Positions 45,713 to 55,916 of a stretch of 64,000 nucleotides of DNA are shown here, in pieces. Source of the stretch: Eukaryota sp. TZLM1-RC (Eukaryota > Metamonada: BaSk clade); the NCBI GenBank assembly GCA_040285825.1, contig JAUPSS010000007.1, positions 582,501 to 646,500 of the forward strand. The letters run 5' to 3'. The notes under the pieces were generated by a model, which saw nothing but the letters and a program-made list of their open reading frames with translations, had not been told where the DNA came from and searched no databases. Position numbers and translations under genes: made by a program. The stretch's first letter is position 1. Each line of letters opens with the position of its first letter.

Positions 45713-46170
45713 ATGAGATTACCAACTATTTTACAAAAAGGTACTTTTGAAAAACCATCTGGTACAACACAACACGAATGGATGGCTGGGGGTGTTGATG
45801 TTATTGCAGTTGATATAATTACAAAAATTTTAAAAGAAAAACAAAAATTACCACCAACAGATATTGACAAATATATATATATTGTTTATTGGTAGAACTG
45901 GTACTCGAAGATCATCTGCGTTCATCCTTAAATTATATGAGGAATTCCCTGATGCTCGAATGGCAATCCTCGAACCACGTAGGTTTTGATTACAATCATT
46001 TGAACAATATGGTAAAAGTTTGTATGAAACTTATTCGAAAATATACGATAATATAATTGAAGGCAAAAATGAAATTGAAACATTTGAATTCAATGATCAT
46101 GATTATGAATTATATGATTCTATAAAGACAAGAAAGTTACCTCTTATTATTCCAACAAAAAAATAACAGA
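45713..46170 (+). pseudogene. DExH-helicase-like relic, divergent from the long gene
   Basis: A 60-codon frame from the ATG at 45713 passes by a frameshift near 45880 into IGRTGTRRSSAFILKLYEEF and ARMAILEPRR. This pattern looks like helicase motif I (GxTGxGKS) and motif Ia (xxxPRR) of SF2 DExH helicases, but the GK of the P-loop is RR. A stop follows, then about 60 further codons that read like protein. The helicase assignment rests on these two motifs only. Confidence 0.4.
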
Positions 46171-46686
46171 AGAATTATTAGAACAAGTACGTGCATCTTT
46201 TATAAAGTTAATAGTTTAAATTCGGGTAATCTATTTGATTTTCGTTGGGTCGATTTTACAAAAGTTTGTGAAATTGTAACGATATCACCAATTTTATATA
46301 TTTCAACATTTTATTTTGTTTTTGATCATATAATTATGTGAAAAATTACATCTATATCCATATTCACAATAACCATCCTTAAAAAAATGGTAAACATTTT
46401 GTTAATTTATAATTTGATGAAACTTTTCGAGGTTTAATTTCAGTAATTGAATGTGCATATGTGCATTTTTCATTATAAGGACAATTTGGGTAATTTCTAC
46501 AAAATTCAGTTTCATCATTTATATACTGTATTCTCCCGATTAGAGCACCTCCCTAAGGGGTGCTCTATAACAGAGCGCTCTTGAATAGAGCACCCTCATA
46601 CTTGACTAAAATCAACTGCAGTCAATAGTATTTGTTAAACTGTATTTCTAACAACTTAGCAAATTACAATAAATACTGGAAACTGG
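46171..46686. other. Non-coding stretch with hairpin cluster
   Basis: No gene seen. Contains the inverted repeat 46542-46566 (agagcacc ... ggtgctct), the 10-bp palindrome agagcgctct at 46572-46581 and a further agagcacc at 46587-46594. Confidence 0.6.
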
Positions 46687-46972
46687 ATGAAAAATTTGAT
46701 ATTCTACGCTCTTTTCACTCATGTATACTCAGTATTCGGCGCGCCTAAATCTATCCACTCTGATAATGGCCCTGAATTCTCCAACCAGACCTTTGCCTTG
46801 ATATGCTTCTATCTGAACATTGAACACACCCTTTCCATCTGCCATTTCCATCAGTCCAATGGACTAGTAGAACGGCAACACCGAACCTTTCTCCCAGCTT
46901 TCCAGAAACTGCTACTTGTCTTCTCTGATGATGACAACTGGTGTCATTATGTTCCAATTTGTTAAATGCTGA
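46687..46972 (+). mobile_element. Older Ty3/gypsy integrase relic, left part
   Basis: Integrase core remnant: FGAPKSIHSDNGPEFSN (second catalytic D), then HFHQSNGLVERQHRTF (catalytic E). The first D is missing. The reading stops at the insertion point of the intact gypsy element and resumes on the far side at 51496. Confidence 0.85.
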
Positions 46973-47064
46973 TGTAATCGTAATAGTTAGTTATTGCCAC
47001 GTCATCACTCGTTTAGTACTCGTGTTAGTTATAATAATTCATTCGTTTATCTCTCTAAGCTACA
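46973..47064 (+). repeat. 5' LTR (92 bp)
   Basis: Begins tgtaatcgtaatag and ends ctctaagctaca; identical to 51404-51495. The Gag ATG lies only 27 bp further on, leaving a very short leader for a primer-binding site. Confidence 0.93.
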
Positions 47065-47091
47065 GTAACGTTACTTTAGACCGCGAGATTT

Positions 47092-48732
47092 ATGTCCGAT
47101 ACCGAATCGCCACCCCCGTCTGAATCCGAACAACGCGTAGCCGATACCTCGTCAAGTTCCGAAAGCTCCGAGAGTACCGCCCAATTAAGCGAATCAGAGT
47201 CCGAGTCTGAACCCGAAGTAATATCCGAAGAAGAACGAAGCAACCCCAATGAAGACCACCAAGACAACAATGATGTCGAAGACAAGAACCCAACCATACA
47301 ACCCGATCTATCCGAAACGCTAAAAAAATTGTTTATCACCGGCTCCATGGTAAGACCCGTCACGCTGCGTTCCCTCAGCAGAACAAATGTTAAATACTTC
47401 TTCGAGAAGTACGAACTCTATAAAATAAACTCTAACACTGCCCTACCTTTAAAGAACTTCATTCCTAAACGTTTACTCAAGGTAATCACTGTCGAAACTG
47501 GATCCACCAAAGACAAAAAAATCCATCGATACTTGAACTCATTGACTATTATTACCGACCCCTACGAAGCTAAAAAAGCGATGAAAGCATGCCGTATGAA
47601 CATCAAAATCAAGAACAAAGAACAACAGCTAGCTGATTATTACGTCAGATTTCTCGAAATAGTTGAACAATGCCGCTTCAACACAAAAAACAAGACCGTC
47701 ATCCGCTACTTCCTAAGAAACCTCCATCCGAAACATGTCGCAAACGAAATTGAAGAAAACGTTGACCTAAGCTATTTGAAATCCCTCCACACAGTCTACA
47801 AAGAAGCAAAGAAACTAATCAAAAGAACGTATAATCAACAGAAACGTAATCATTATCCTCGCCTAAACACTTCCGATAATCCTTCAAAAAACGATAACGG
47901 TTCCGAAACTTCTGAGATCCCACAGAACGGAAGACCCGACGAAAATGAAACATCCGCTCATCATACTCAAAGACGCTTTAAATACTCTAAGGACTCCGGC
48001 CGCTGTTTACACTGTGGTTCTTATGACCATTACGTAAAAAATTGCCCCAATAATCCACCTCCCCCTCGATACAAGAAAAAAGAAGTTTTTCACATATCCT
48101 CAGACAACGGTGTGCTTCGCAGCCCTGTTACAGTCAACGGTACCTCCATAGAAGCAATCATCGATACCGGTTCAAGCATCTCCCTGATTTCCGAAAACAT
48201 ACGTGCCACATTGAACCTTAACATTCAACCCTTGACTAATGAAATTGAACTGAAAACAATCTCTGGATCCTTTTATCCAGACAAAATGGTTAAAGATGCC
48301 CGTATCGAAATCTCTCTCATTAATTCAAAACCATCCGTCGTAAACCACAACCTCGTGATCATCCCTCTTCCCGACAAGCTCATTCTCGGTTGTGACATTC
48401 TTAGGAAACTTGGCTGTCTCACTAATTCTTCCTTTCATTTTGATTTCAACTTCACTCCTGATATAGACCCAGACCCTATTGCTGACCTATATCCCAATCC
48501 ACTCGAGCTTTTTCACGTCGAATCCGAAAAAGGCAGCAATCTAGACGACATCACATCCAAGGCCTCACTGACGCCGAACATAAAACTCTTGCCAACCTAC
48601 TACAAGAATACTCAGACATATTTACCACAGCTCTACACCCCGACGGAGTCAAATGTGAACCCTTACGTTTACCTCTTCACCCTGAAAAAATTGTTACCTC
48701 CGCTGCAAGACCTCTATCGCCGAGAAAACTGA
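47092..48732 (+). CDS. Gag-protease of the Ty3/gypsy element
   Basis: A 546-residue polyprotein. The first 65 residues are very acidic and serine-rich. A helical capsid-like region follows (about residues 85-250), then a CCHC zinc knuckle CLHCGSYDHYVKNC near residue 304 that binds the RNA, and a retropepsin-like aspartic protease with the active site IIDTGSSISLIS near residue 355. The open frame runs on past the start of the pol frame. Pol is read in the -1 frame, so a ribosomal frameshift somewhere before 48564 is likely; the A-run at about 48527 is one possible site, not proven. Confidence 0.9.
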   Translation: MSDTESPPPSESEQRVADTSSSSESSESTAQLSESESESEPEVISEEERSNPNEDHQDNNDVEDKNPTIQPDLSETLKKLFITGSMVRPVTLRSLSRTNVKYFFEKYELYKINSNTALPLKNFIPKRLLKVITVETGSTKDKKIHRYLNSLTIITDPYEAKKAMKACRMNIKIKNKEQQLADYYVRFLEIVEQCRFNTKNKTVIRYFLRNLHPKHVANEIEENVDLSYLKSLHTVYKEAKKLIKRTYNQQKRNHYPRLNTSDNPSKNDNGSETSEIPQNGRPDENETSAHHTQRRFKYSKDSGRCLHCGSYDHYVKNCPNNPPPPRYKKKEVFHISSDNGVLRSPVTVNGTSIEAIIDTGSSISLISENIRATLNLNIQPLTNEIELKTISGSFYPDKMVKDARIEISLINSKPSVVNHNLVIIPLPDKLILGCDILRKLGCLTNSSFHFDFNFTPDIDPDPIADLYPNPLELFHVESEKGSNLDDITSKASLTPNIKLLPTYYKNTQTYLPQLYTPTESNVNPYVYLFTLKKLLPPLQDLYRREN

Positions 48733-51380
48733 AAATTGCCAACCAAATATTTGACAGCTTAATAGAGAAAGGTCTAGCCAGACCATCTTGTTCCCCATTC
48801 GCCTCTCCTATTGTTCTAGTGGAACGAACTAACAAAGAACCTAGATTAACTGGCGATTATGGGCGACTCAACGAGATCCTTATTCCTATCATCCCCGATA
48901 TTCCACGTCTAAGCGAAGTTCATAAACAACTCGCCAACGCAAAATACATCGCATGCTTCGACCTGCCACGCGCTTTTTATCAAATATTGATGCACGAAGA
49001 AGATATTCCTAAGACTGCTATCGTAATACCGGGTCGCAAGATTGAGTTTCTCCGAGCTCCCTTCGGTTTCTCCACAGTACCAGCCCACTTCCAAAAACAA
49101 TTGAACAACATCCTTGGTAGTGATCACACTTGGATCTACATAGATGACCTCATCGATACTGCCGCTACTTTCGAAGACTTTATCAATCATATAGCATGGA
49201 TTCTAAAACAATGCCGAGCTCACAACATCCGCTTATCAGCCAAGAAAAGCATCATCACAACTAAGGCTTACCCAATACGAATTGTCGGAACAATCTTCCA
49301 CAACGGCCAACGACTCCCAGACCCCACCAAAACAGAAGCCATTACACAATTGAATTTCCCATCAAATATAACCGAATTACGTTCCTTTCTCGGCTCAATC
49401 AACTTTTTACGAGATTTAATCCCCAACTTAGCTTCACTTCGAGCCCCTCTTGACGAATTACTGAGAAAGAACTCCAAGTACTCTCCTTGCAAAACCCATC
49501 GTGAGGCATTCGATCAACTTATCAATCACGTAAAAAAGATCATCCCTCTTACTATACCTGATGACCATCACCCCTTCATCATGACTACCGACGCATCCTC
49601 TACAGGTATTGGTGCTGCTTTATTCGTAGAACTTCCTCCTTATGCACCTAACAAACCCCTGAAGGATCGTTCTCTGAAACCTGTTTCTTTCTTTTCCCGC
49701 AAATTAACAAAAACTCAGCAAAACTGGCCAACCATCAAGCAAGAACTCTTTGCCATTATCGAATCACTACGCTACGAACCTCATCACGAATTTCTGTTTG
49801 GACGTTGCTTCGAACTTCATACGGATCACCGGAATTTACTTTTTCTATTGAACAGTTCAACTTCAAATCCCCTTATAGAACGCTGGAAACCAATCTTATT
49901 TCACTATGACTTCACCATGCACCATGTTGACGGACCTTCAAACTTATGGGCCGACCTTTTGTCTCGCTCTTACACTCATCAATTGAAATCCTCGACGGCT
50001 ACGGACAACGACTTGTGTCTTTATGCTGAACTTGATGAACTCTTACCACACCTGGACACACAAACTTTACTCAACGACACTGACCTCCGTACGGAATTTC
50101 TTAGTACAATCCATAAGGAAAACGCACATCTCAGCAAAACCCGTATGTTGCAAAAACTCAAATCCCTGAAGCTCGACACATCTCACTTCAAAGAAAATGT
50201 TGATTCCATAATCGATAACTGTGGTATCTGCCAAAAATTCTCGAGTTCGTCTTTTTCTTCTCCGCCTCTAACAGGCAAACTGTTCTCACACTTACCCTTC
50301 CAATCTCTTCATCTCGATTCCATTGGCCCTCTTCAGGATGACTCTGATGGGAACAAATACATCTTAGTAATGACCGACGCATTCACACGATTTTCTATAT
50401 TGAAAGCCATTCCCAATATTACGGCAGAGACTATAGCAAACGCTTTGATTTCATCTGTTTTTTGCATGTTTGGTCTTCCTGAATCGATAAGAACAGATAA
50501 CGGCCCTGAATTTGACAATCGCCTTTTCGCTGCTCTACTCAAAAGTCTTTATATAAAACATACTTTCAGTTACCCACACCATCACGAATCTAATGGACTC
50601 ACAGAGAGATGAAACAGAGATATCCGATCTACTTTAAACAGATTCGCAGCCGAATACAACAATAGGGCAAATTGGTCAAAATTAATTCCCTTCACTCAAC
50701 TAATTATCAACTCTTTTCTGTGCTCATCCACAGGATTTGCTCCCTTTACACTCTTGTTTGGGGCTAATACATCACCACGACGAAATATCATCGATCACAT
50801 CTTATCTTCACCCATTTCCAATTTCAAACTAGATTCACGCACAAAGGCAAAAACGTTCCTGCTTGATCTTGAAAATACACTCACTAGCTTATGGCTATCT
50901 GCCGAGAATCAGCAAGACAGTTTCACCAAACCTCATCTTAAACATGAACCACTATTTAAGATTGGAGACCTGGTTCTTAGGAAATCTGACAACAAAAACA
51001 AATTTATTAAGCACACTGGACCCTTCGTCGTACTTGAGATACCTGGATCTAACGGGTACAAGATTGGAAGTATTGTTAACGACAGCTCTTACAACGTTTC
51101 TCAATATCAACTTCTACCTTTTCTACCAAACGAACTCAACGATAATGCTAGAACAGTTGCTGCCTTAGACTCTTCCGAATTCATCGTAGAAAATATCACT
51201 GATCATCGTATTGAGGATAATCAGTTTACTTTCTTAGTGAAATTTCTCAACGGGCCTACTTTGTGGCAACCATTAGAGAACCTTCGTGATGGTTTTAGAA
51301 TCAACAGCGTCTTACTCGACTATGCCAACAAAAATGGAATCAAACTCCCTACTCGCCACAGAAAGAAGGTAGATAGGTGA
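48564..51380 (+). CDS. Pol of the Ty3/gypsy element (RT, RNase H, integrase, chromodomain), one TGA
   Basis: Order of domains: RT start (LIEKGLARPSCSPFASPIV), FDLPRAFYQILM, FGFSTVPAHFQ, the catalytic WIYIDDLID, then RNase H (MTTDASSTGIGAALF, IKQELFAIIESLRY, TDHRNLLFLL), the integrase zinc region (HLSKTRMLQKL ... CGICQKF), core D-D-E (LDSIGPL, RTDNGPEFDN, HESNGLTER) and a C-terminal chromodomain (EFIVENITDHRIE ... PTLWQPLENL) that in chromoviruses guides insertion to heterochromatin. The only defect visible is a TGA at 50610-50612 directly after the GLTER glutamate helix, in the middle of integrase. Confidence 0.9.
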
Positions 51381-51403
51381 CCTCACTCTCAAATGAAGGG
51401 TAG

Positions 51404-51495
51404 TGTAATCGTAATAGTTAGTTATTGCCACGTCATCACTCGTTTAGTACTCGTGTTAGTTATAATAATTCATTCGTTTATCTCTCTAAGCTACA
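51404..51495 (+). repeat. 3' LTR (92 bp)
   Basis: Identical in all 92 positions to 46973-47064. A purine-rich stretch (aaatgaaggg) just upstream is the likely polypurine tract. Confidence 0.93.
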
Positions 51496-52099
51496 CTGAT
51501 GCCAAATCCCACCACCGTCCATCTCTGAACCCCTCACCCTACCATCTGATATTTGGTACTGAGACCCCTCCTCGCTTGCTACCTCATTCTATACTAGACC
51601 GCTTTTGTTCTATACATCTAGACCCAGATGTGCTTGAATAGCTCCGCCATACCGCTTCTGTAACTAGACGGCTGACTCATTTTTGGGCCTCTGTGATCTC
51701 TGCTTCCAAGAAAACGCCGCTGTCTACTCCCCCAAAATACGCCTTCAAGTAAACGACCGAGTCTTTGTTCTGTGGGAGAAGCCAGACAAGCTCCATGGCC
51801 ACTATGTTGGTCCATACACCGTTCAAGCAGTGTTATCCTCTAGCTCCGTCCTCTTACTTAATCCCGTGACTCGCTCGAAGCTCAAGACTTCTATTCATCT
51901 AATAATATCCTGCCATTCCTCACTACCCCAATCCGTTCTCGATGCCTATGCTGCTGCTGACTCTGGAGAGACCTTTCTCGACGCTATCTTAGGCATTGAA
52001 TCAGACATTGCCACCGTTCTGTGGTCCGATGATACCACCACCAAGCAACCTGTAGGTTTGTTAGTAACACAGCCGCCTACCATCGATTTATCAAGCTAG
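51496..52099 (+). mobile_element. Older Ty3/gypsy integrase relic, right part
   Basis: Continuation of the 46687-46972 relic after the nested element: NADAKSHHRPSLNPSPYHLIFGTETPP is the usual integrase C-terminal core end, then after frameshifts the SH3-like end (RLQVNDRVFVLWEKPDKLHGHYVGPY). It has several stops. Similar codon use to 40465-41425. Confidence 0.8.
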
Positions 52100-52319
52100 C
52101 CGCTCCTCCTGCTCAGAAGAGACGCGGAAGAAAGAAGAAGAAGCAGTGTTAGCTTAGACTGAACGTGCTTTATGATTTAGGAAATTATCACGTTTCCTAT
52201 CACGTGATCGATAGTTTAAATTCTGTTTGTACTTTTTATTTAGTTGATTTTCTTAACTCTGATTCATAAACTCCACTTTAAATCTAGTTTTATGGATATT
52301 CGTGCACATGAGCCAACAC

Positions 52320-52908
52320 AACCAAGGTATCAATCAATATAGATCTTTGGACTTCTGCCTCTCAATCTCCATTCGTCGCTGTAACAGCTCATTTTGTCAA
52401 CGCGGAATTCAAATTGCAATAAGTATTATTGGATCTCATTATGTGACCAAATCCGCATACCAAAAAAGTTATCAGCGACTGTCTGTTCAATTTGTTTGAA
52501 GAATTTGAGTTAACCAAAAACTTCCTTGGAATCACTACTGACAACGGAGCCAATGTCGTGGCCAGTGTACAGTTGTTATCTGACCGTCTTCGAGATTTGG
52601 GGATAGTTATAGCTCCTAGACGATGTTCTACCCACATTTTGAATTTAGCTGTCAAGTGGGGGCAAGGTACATGTCAGTCAGGTAACGATCCTCTCACCTA
52701 CTGGAAAAGCAACACATTACGCTTTTTACTTTTACCTCGCCTTGCGAAGAATTACCTCAATGTACAAGCAACCTCTGTCTGTTGTGAACAAGTCTTTTCT
52801 CCCGCTGGACGCACTGTCACTGAGTTCAGAGCATCTTTGTCTGACAACAGTGTCCAAGCTCTTATAAGTCTACAAGATTGGAGACGCTTCTTTCAAGTAG
52901 ATTTCTAA
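52320..52908 (+). pseudogene. hAT transposase relic
   Basis: hAT-superfamily transposase with an internal deletion. INIDLWTSASQSPFVAVTAH carries the first catalytic D; after stops at about 52422 and 52443 come HTKKVISDCLFN, GITTDNGANVVA (second D region) and RCSTHILNLAV, then a jump straight to the C-terminal dimerisation domain (DPLTYWKSNTLRF, SVCCEQVFSPAGRTVTE). The region with the catalytic E is missing. The repetitive aaacc/aaaccc-rich stretch at 52980-53150 may be its subterminal region. Confidence 0.75.
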
Positions 52909-53284
52909 CAGGTAAATATTTCAATAAATACTTGGTTCATTATATATGTCTATATCTAAAGGTACAAAGTCCACAGCAGTGGGAAGTTTATCAGGTTTAA
53001 ACTCAAATCTGTTGGCTCCAAACCAAACTAAACCCAAACCTGAAAAACAAAAAACCAGGCTGAACCCAAGCCTGTTTATCGAAAACCAAACCTAGCCTGC
53101 ACCAGGTTTGAGGTGTAAAACCTAATTGAAACTTAAACTTGCACAGTCCTAGTTTTTTCACCTAAATTAGCTGACATTGATGCCATTGTCCCAACGGTCT
53201 TTAAACCGTTTGAATCCTCCGACTTTCCAACATTTGTTGCGAAGAAGACTATAACGTGCTGTTGAAACCCCAAATAATTGCATT
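52909..53284. other. Non-coding, repeats of aaaccaaac/aaaccc type
   Basis: About 375 bp with many short direct and inverted aaacc(t/c) motifs at 52980-53150, as often seen near hAT ends; no gene. Confidence 0.5.
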
Positions 53285-53292
53285 ACTGAGAC

Positions 53293-55908
53293 CAGGGATG
53301 ACTAAAGTGGTCCAAAAAATGAAATTAAAGTACTTTATTTACTTTAAGCTTTACTTTAAACTTTAAGCTTTAAGCTCTAAAATTGGCTAAAGTGGTATAA
53401 AGTAGTGAACGCTTCTTTCTTTACTCTCCACCCCTTTCTCACTTCATTTTTCTTATATATTTTCTTTTGTTAATGACTTCACTCCCTTGTGAGGCTTGGA
53501 CGAATGTCTGTCAAGTCAACGAAGTTGTTTCAAAGACTTGTGCGCGCTTTCAATGTCTATTATGCGGTGAGGTCTATTCTGTCAACCGATGGGCAATGGA
53601 AGGGCATTATGTATCTGACCTACTACCTAAAAGACAGGTACCGTTATGCAACCAAATAGGGTGTCCTGAGAGTAACAATGGTAAGAAGGTTGCAGACTTA
53701 CGAGTGTATCTAGCTACACATTCTAGACAACGCAAAAGACGAGCTTCCAGTATCAATAGTCCAGCTCCTAGACAAGCACTTCCGTCCTTTTCAAGTCCTT
53801 CTCCACTTACTCCTTTTACACCACAGACTCCATCAACTCCTTCTACACCACAGAATCCATCAACTCCATCAACGATTCACAATCCCTTCTTTTCAGGCAG
53901 TCAACAACCAACTGTCCAAAGAACACTTCATCAACTCACTTTGAAGAAGACTCAAGAGCGGTTGAACACGAAGATGCTGGAAGACATGGCTGCAACGTAC
54001 TGTTTTAGTGAAGGTCTCCCTCTAACGAAAGTTAGTAGTGGAACATTGCTACAAGACTTGATAGATAAATCAGTTGAGCATTTTAAGTTATATGGACAAG
54101 TTTTTCAATTACCTTCTTACACCAAATTACAGTCATCTGTGGGACCACGAGTGGTCATTAGTGTAAAAGACGGAATTAAAAAACAACTCACCCAACACAA
54201 ATTGACAGGATTTTGCCTGGCAATAGATGGTTCTGAAGTAAATGGCAATTCTTTAATCAATTTTTGTTTGATTGCTCCAGGGAAATCAATTTTCTGGAAA
54301 GCTGTCGATGCGGAGACCAATCGAAAGAATGAAACATATCTTACCAATTTATTTGAAACCACAATTCAAGAAATCGGCCCTGATTTGGTCAATTGTGTGA
54401 TAACTGATGCAGCTCCAAATTATCTTAATGCTGCCAATAATTTATTCAATATGGTAAAAGTCAAAGGACTCAGGTGTGCAATTCACACTTTGAATTCCTT
54501 TATGAAAGATATTTTAGAAGTGAATTCACAATTCAAGATAGACTCTATATGCCAGTTGATCGTACCTGCCATTAAAGTCGTTACGTTCGTTCTAAAACCA
54601 TTTATTAAGAAGCTCATGCGAAAAGTTTCTACAACAAAGAAGTTGAAACGAATAGCCACTACAAGGTTCTATACACATTTTCTTGTGTTGGAAAGAGTAG
54701 TTGAGCTTTATCCATTTATAGCCCATACCTTGACTCATGAAGAGTATGTCCGATGGCTATCCTTCCCCGAACAACGGGGTTTACGTCAGGAATCCTGTGA
54801 CGTAAAGAGAATTTTAGCCAATGAAAACTATTGGACAAAAGTGGAAAAATTGGTGGACTTCATGAAACCACTTGTCAATATCATGCAAAGAATTAATAGT
54901 TTGACACCAATTATGGGCAAACTGTATCGCTATCTACAAATGGAAAAAGAAAGAATGGATCTCACTCAACTATCATTTATATCAGAAGAAGAACACAGTC
55001 TACTTCTTCAGAGATTTGAAATCAGAATTTTGCAAATCTTCAACGACTATCATCGGGCGGCTTTTTGTTTGGATCCTGAATTTAGGGATTTAATTACAGA
55101 ACAACAATTTCAAGAGTGTCGTGATGCTTTGTTTCGAGTGATTGAAGAACAATTTGGACGGGCAAAAAAGGCAGACATCATTCATCAATGGTCTTGTTAT
55201 GTTGCAGGGTCAGATTTATTCGAACACAGTGAACTATTCAACATAGCTTCCAGAATGGCAGCACATGAATGGTGGTATGTTCATGGCGGTAACACTGAGC
55301 TATCTAACCTGGCAGTGAGACTGTTAAGTATGGTGACATCAAACTCAGAAGCTGAAAGAAACTGGTCGGACTTTCGTATTGTATGTACACAAGAAAGAAA
55401 CAAAATGGAAAGTCAGAGGGCAACAGATAGTGTGATGGTGAAGCATTACGTCAGAGGAGGAAGAAGTAGTTCGAAGAAGTATTGGGACTGGCTGAATGGT
55501 GCAGATGTCCCCAATGAACCTGATGAGTTGGAAGTAAGTAGCGGGGTGTCATCCGATGAAGACGTAATTGAGATCCATGAGTAGAAGAGTGTTGGTGCTC
55601 ATCCACCACATACTTAATTTTTCAATCAGTTTTTGATGAGTTTCTGAATAAATGTTAGGTTTTGTTATCTTATGGTGAATTGAAAAGTAACCTTACTTGA
55701 AGAGGATTTCGTAAATAGATATAAATAAATATTCCAGTTTTTTTTAAAAATAAAGTAAATAGAATGTTCTCTATTAAAATGTACAACATGTTTGTCAAAC
55801 CAAATAATGATGACTCTACTTTATCAAAAAAAGATTCTTTAAAGTAAAGTAAAGTAAAGTAAAGTAAAGTAAAGTGCTTAAAGTACTTTACCACTTTAGT
55901 TATCCCTG
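53293..55908 (+). mobile_element. Complete hAT DNA transposon with 8-bp TSD
   Basis: A 2616-bp element. Terminal inverted repeats of 19 bp: 53293-53311 (cagggatgactaaagtggt) and 55890-55908 (one mismatch). The 8-bp target duplication actgagac is perfect at 53285-53292 and 55909-55916, the size diagnostic of hAT elements. Subterminal regions at both ends are full of ACTTTA/AAAGT repeats, including seven AAAGT units at 55842-55875, probable transposase-binding sites. Confidence 0.95.
53473..55584 (+). CDS. hAT transposase, intact
   Basis: A 703-residue transposase from the ATG at 53473 (the frame also has a TTG two codons earlier). N-terminal BED-like zinc finger (CLLCGEVYSVNRWAMEGHYV), a proline/threonine-rich spacer (about residues 95-150), the DUF659-type catalytic core (FCLAIDGSEVNGNSLINFCL with the first D; CVITDAAPNYLNAANN; LRCAIHTLNSFMKDIL) and the C-terminal hAT dimerisation region (LSNLAVRLLSMVTSNSEAERNWSDF). 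No stops or frameshifts are seen, and both transposon ends are present, so it may still be active. Confidence 0.93.
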   Translation: MTSLPCEAWTNVCQVNEVVSKTCARFQCLLCGEVYSVNRWAMEGHYVSDLLPKRQVPLCNQIGCPESNNGKKVADLRVYLATHSRQRKRRASSINSPAPRQALPSFSSPSPLTPFTPQTPSTPSTPQNPSTPSTIHNPFFSGSQQPTVQRTLHQLTLKKTQERLNTKMLEDMAATYCFSEGLPLTKVSSGTLLQDLIDKSVEHFKLYGQVFQLPSYTKLQSSVGPRVVISVKDGIKKQLTQHKLTGFCLAIDGSEVNGNSLINFCLIAPGKSIFWKAVDAETNRKNETYLTNLFETTIQEIGPDLVNCVITDAAPNYLNAANNLFNMVKVKGLRCAIHTLNSFMKDILEVNSQFKIDSICQLIVPAIKVVTFVLKPFIKKLMRKVSTTKKLKRIATTRFYTHFLVLERVVELYPFIAHTLTHEEYVRWLSFPEQRGLRQESCDVKRILANENYWTKVEKLVDFMKPLVNIMQRINSLTPIMGKLYRYLQMEKERMDLTQLSFISEEEHSLLLQRFEIRILQIFNDYHRAAFCLDPEFRDLITEQQFQECRDALFRVIEEQFGRAKKADIIHQWSCYVAGSDLFEHSELFNIASRMAAHEWWYVHGGNTELSNLAVRLLSMVTSNSEAERNWSDFRIVCTQERNKMESQRATDSVMVKHYVRGGRSSSKKYWDWLNGADVPNEPDELEVSSGVSSDEDVIEIHE

Positions 55909-55916
55909 ACTGAGAC

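Larger units (their letters stand above)
46973..51495 (+). mobile_element. Ty3/gypsy chromodomain retrotransposon, full length
   Basis: A 4523-bp element bounded by identical 92-bp direct repeats that begin TG and end CA, with ctga on both outer sides (a 4-bp target duplication). It encodes Gag-protease and, one frame over, RT-RNase H-integrase with a C-terminal chromodomain. Identical LTRs argue for recent insertion. It lies within an older gypsy relic. Confidence 0.93.

Noticed and set aside
41640-46170. RNA-virus origin of the helicase-like relic
   Set aside because: Only two weak motifs are visible, and the neighbouring gene lies on the opposite strand, which does not fit a single positive-strand polyprotein; left open as viral or plasmid-like.
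52492-52908. A compact 138-codon hAT gene as a domesticated mini-transposase
   Set aside because: The upstream DNA encodes the rest of a hAT core with two stops, so it is a deleted pseudogene.
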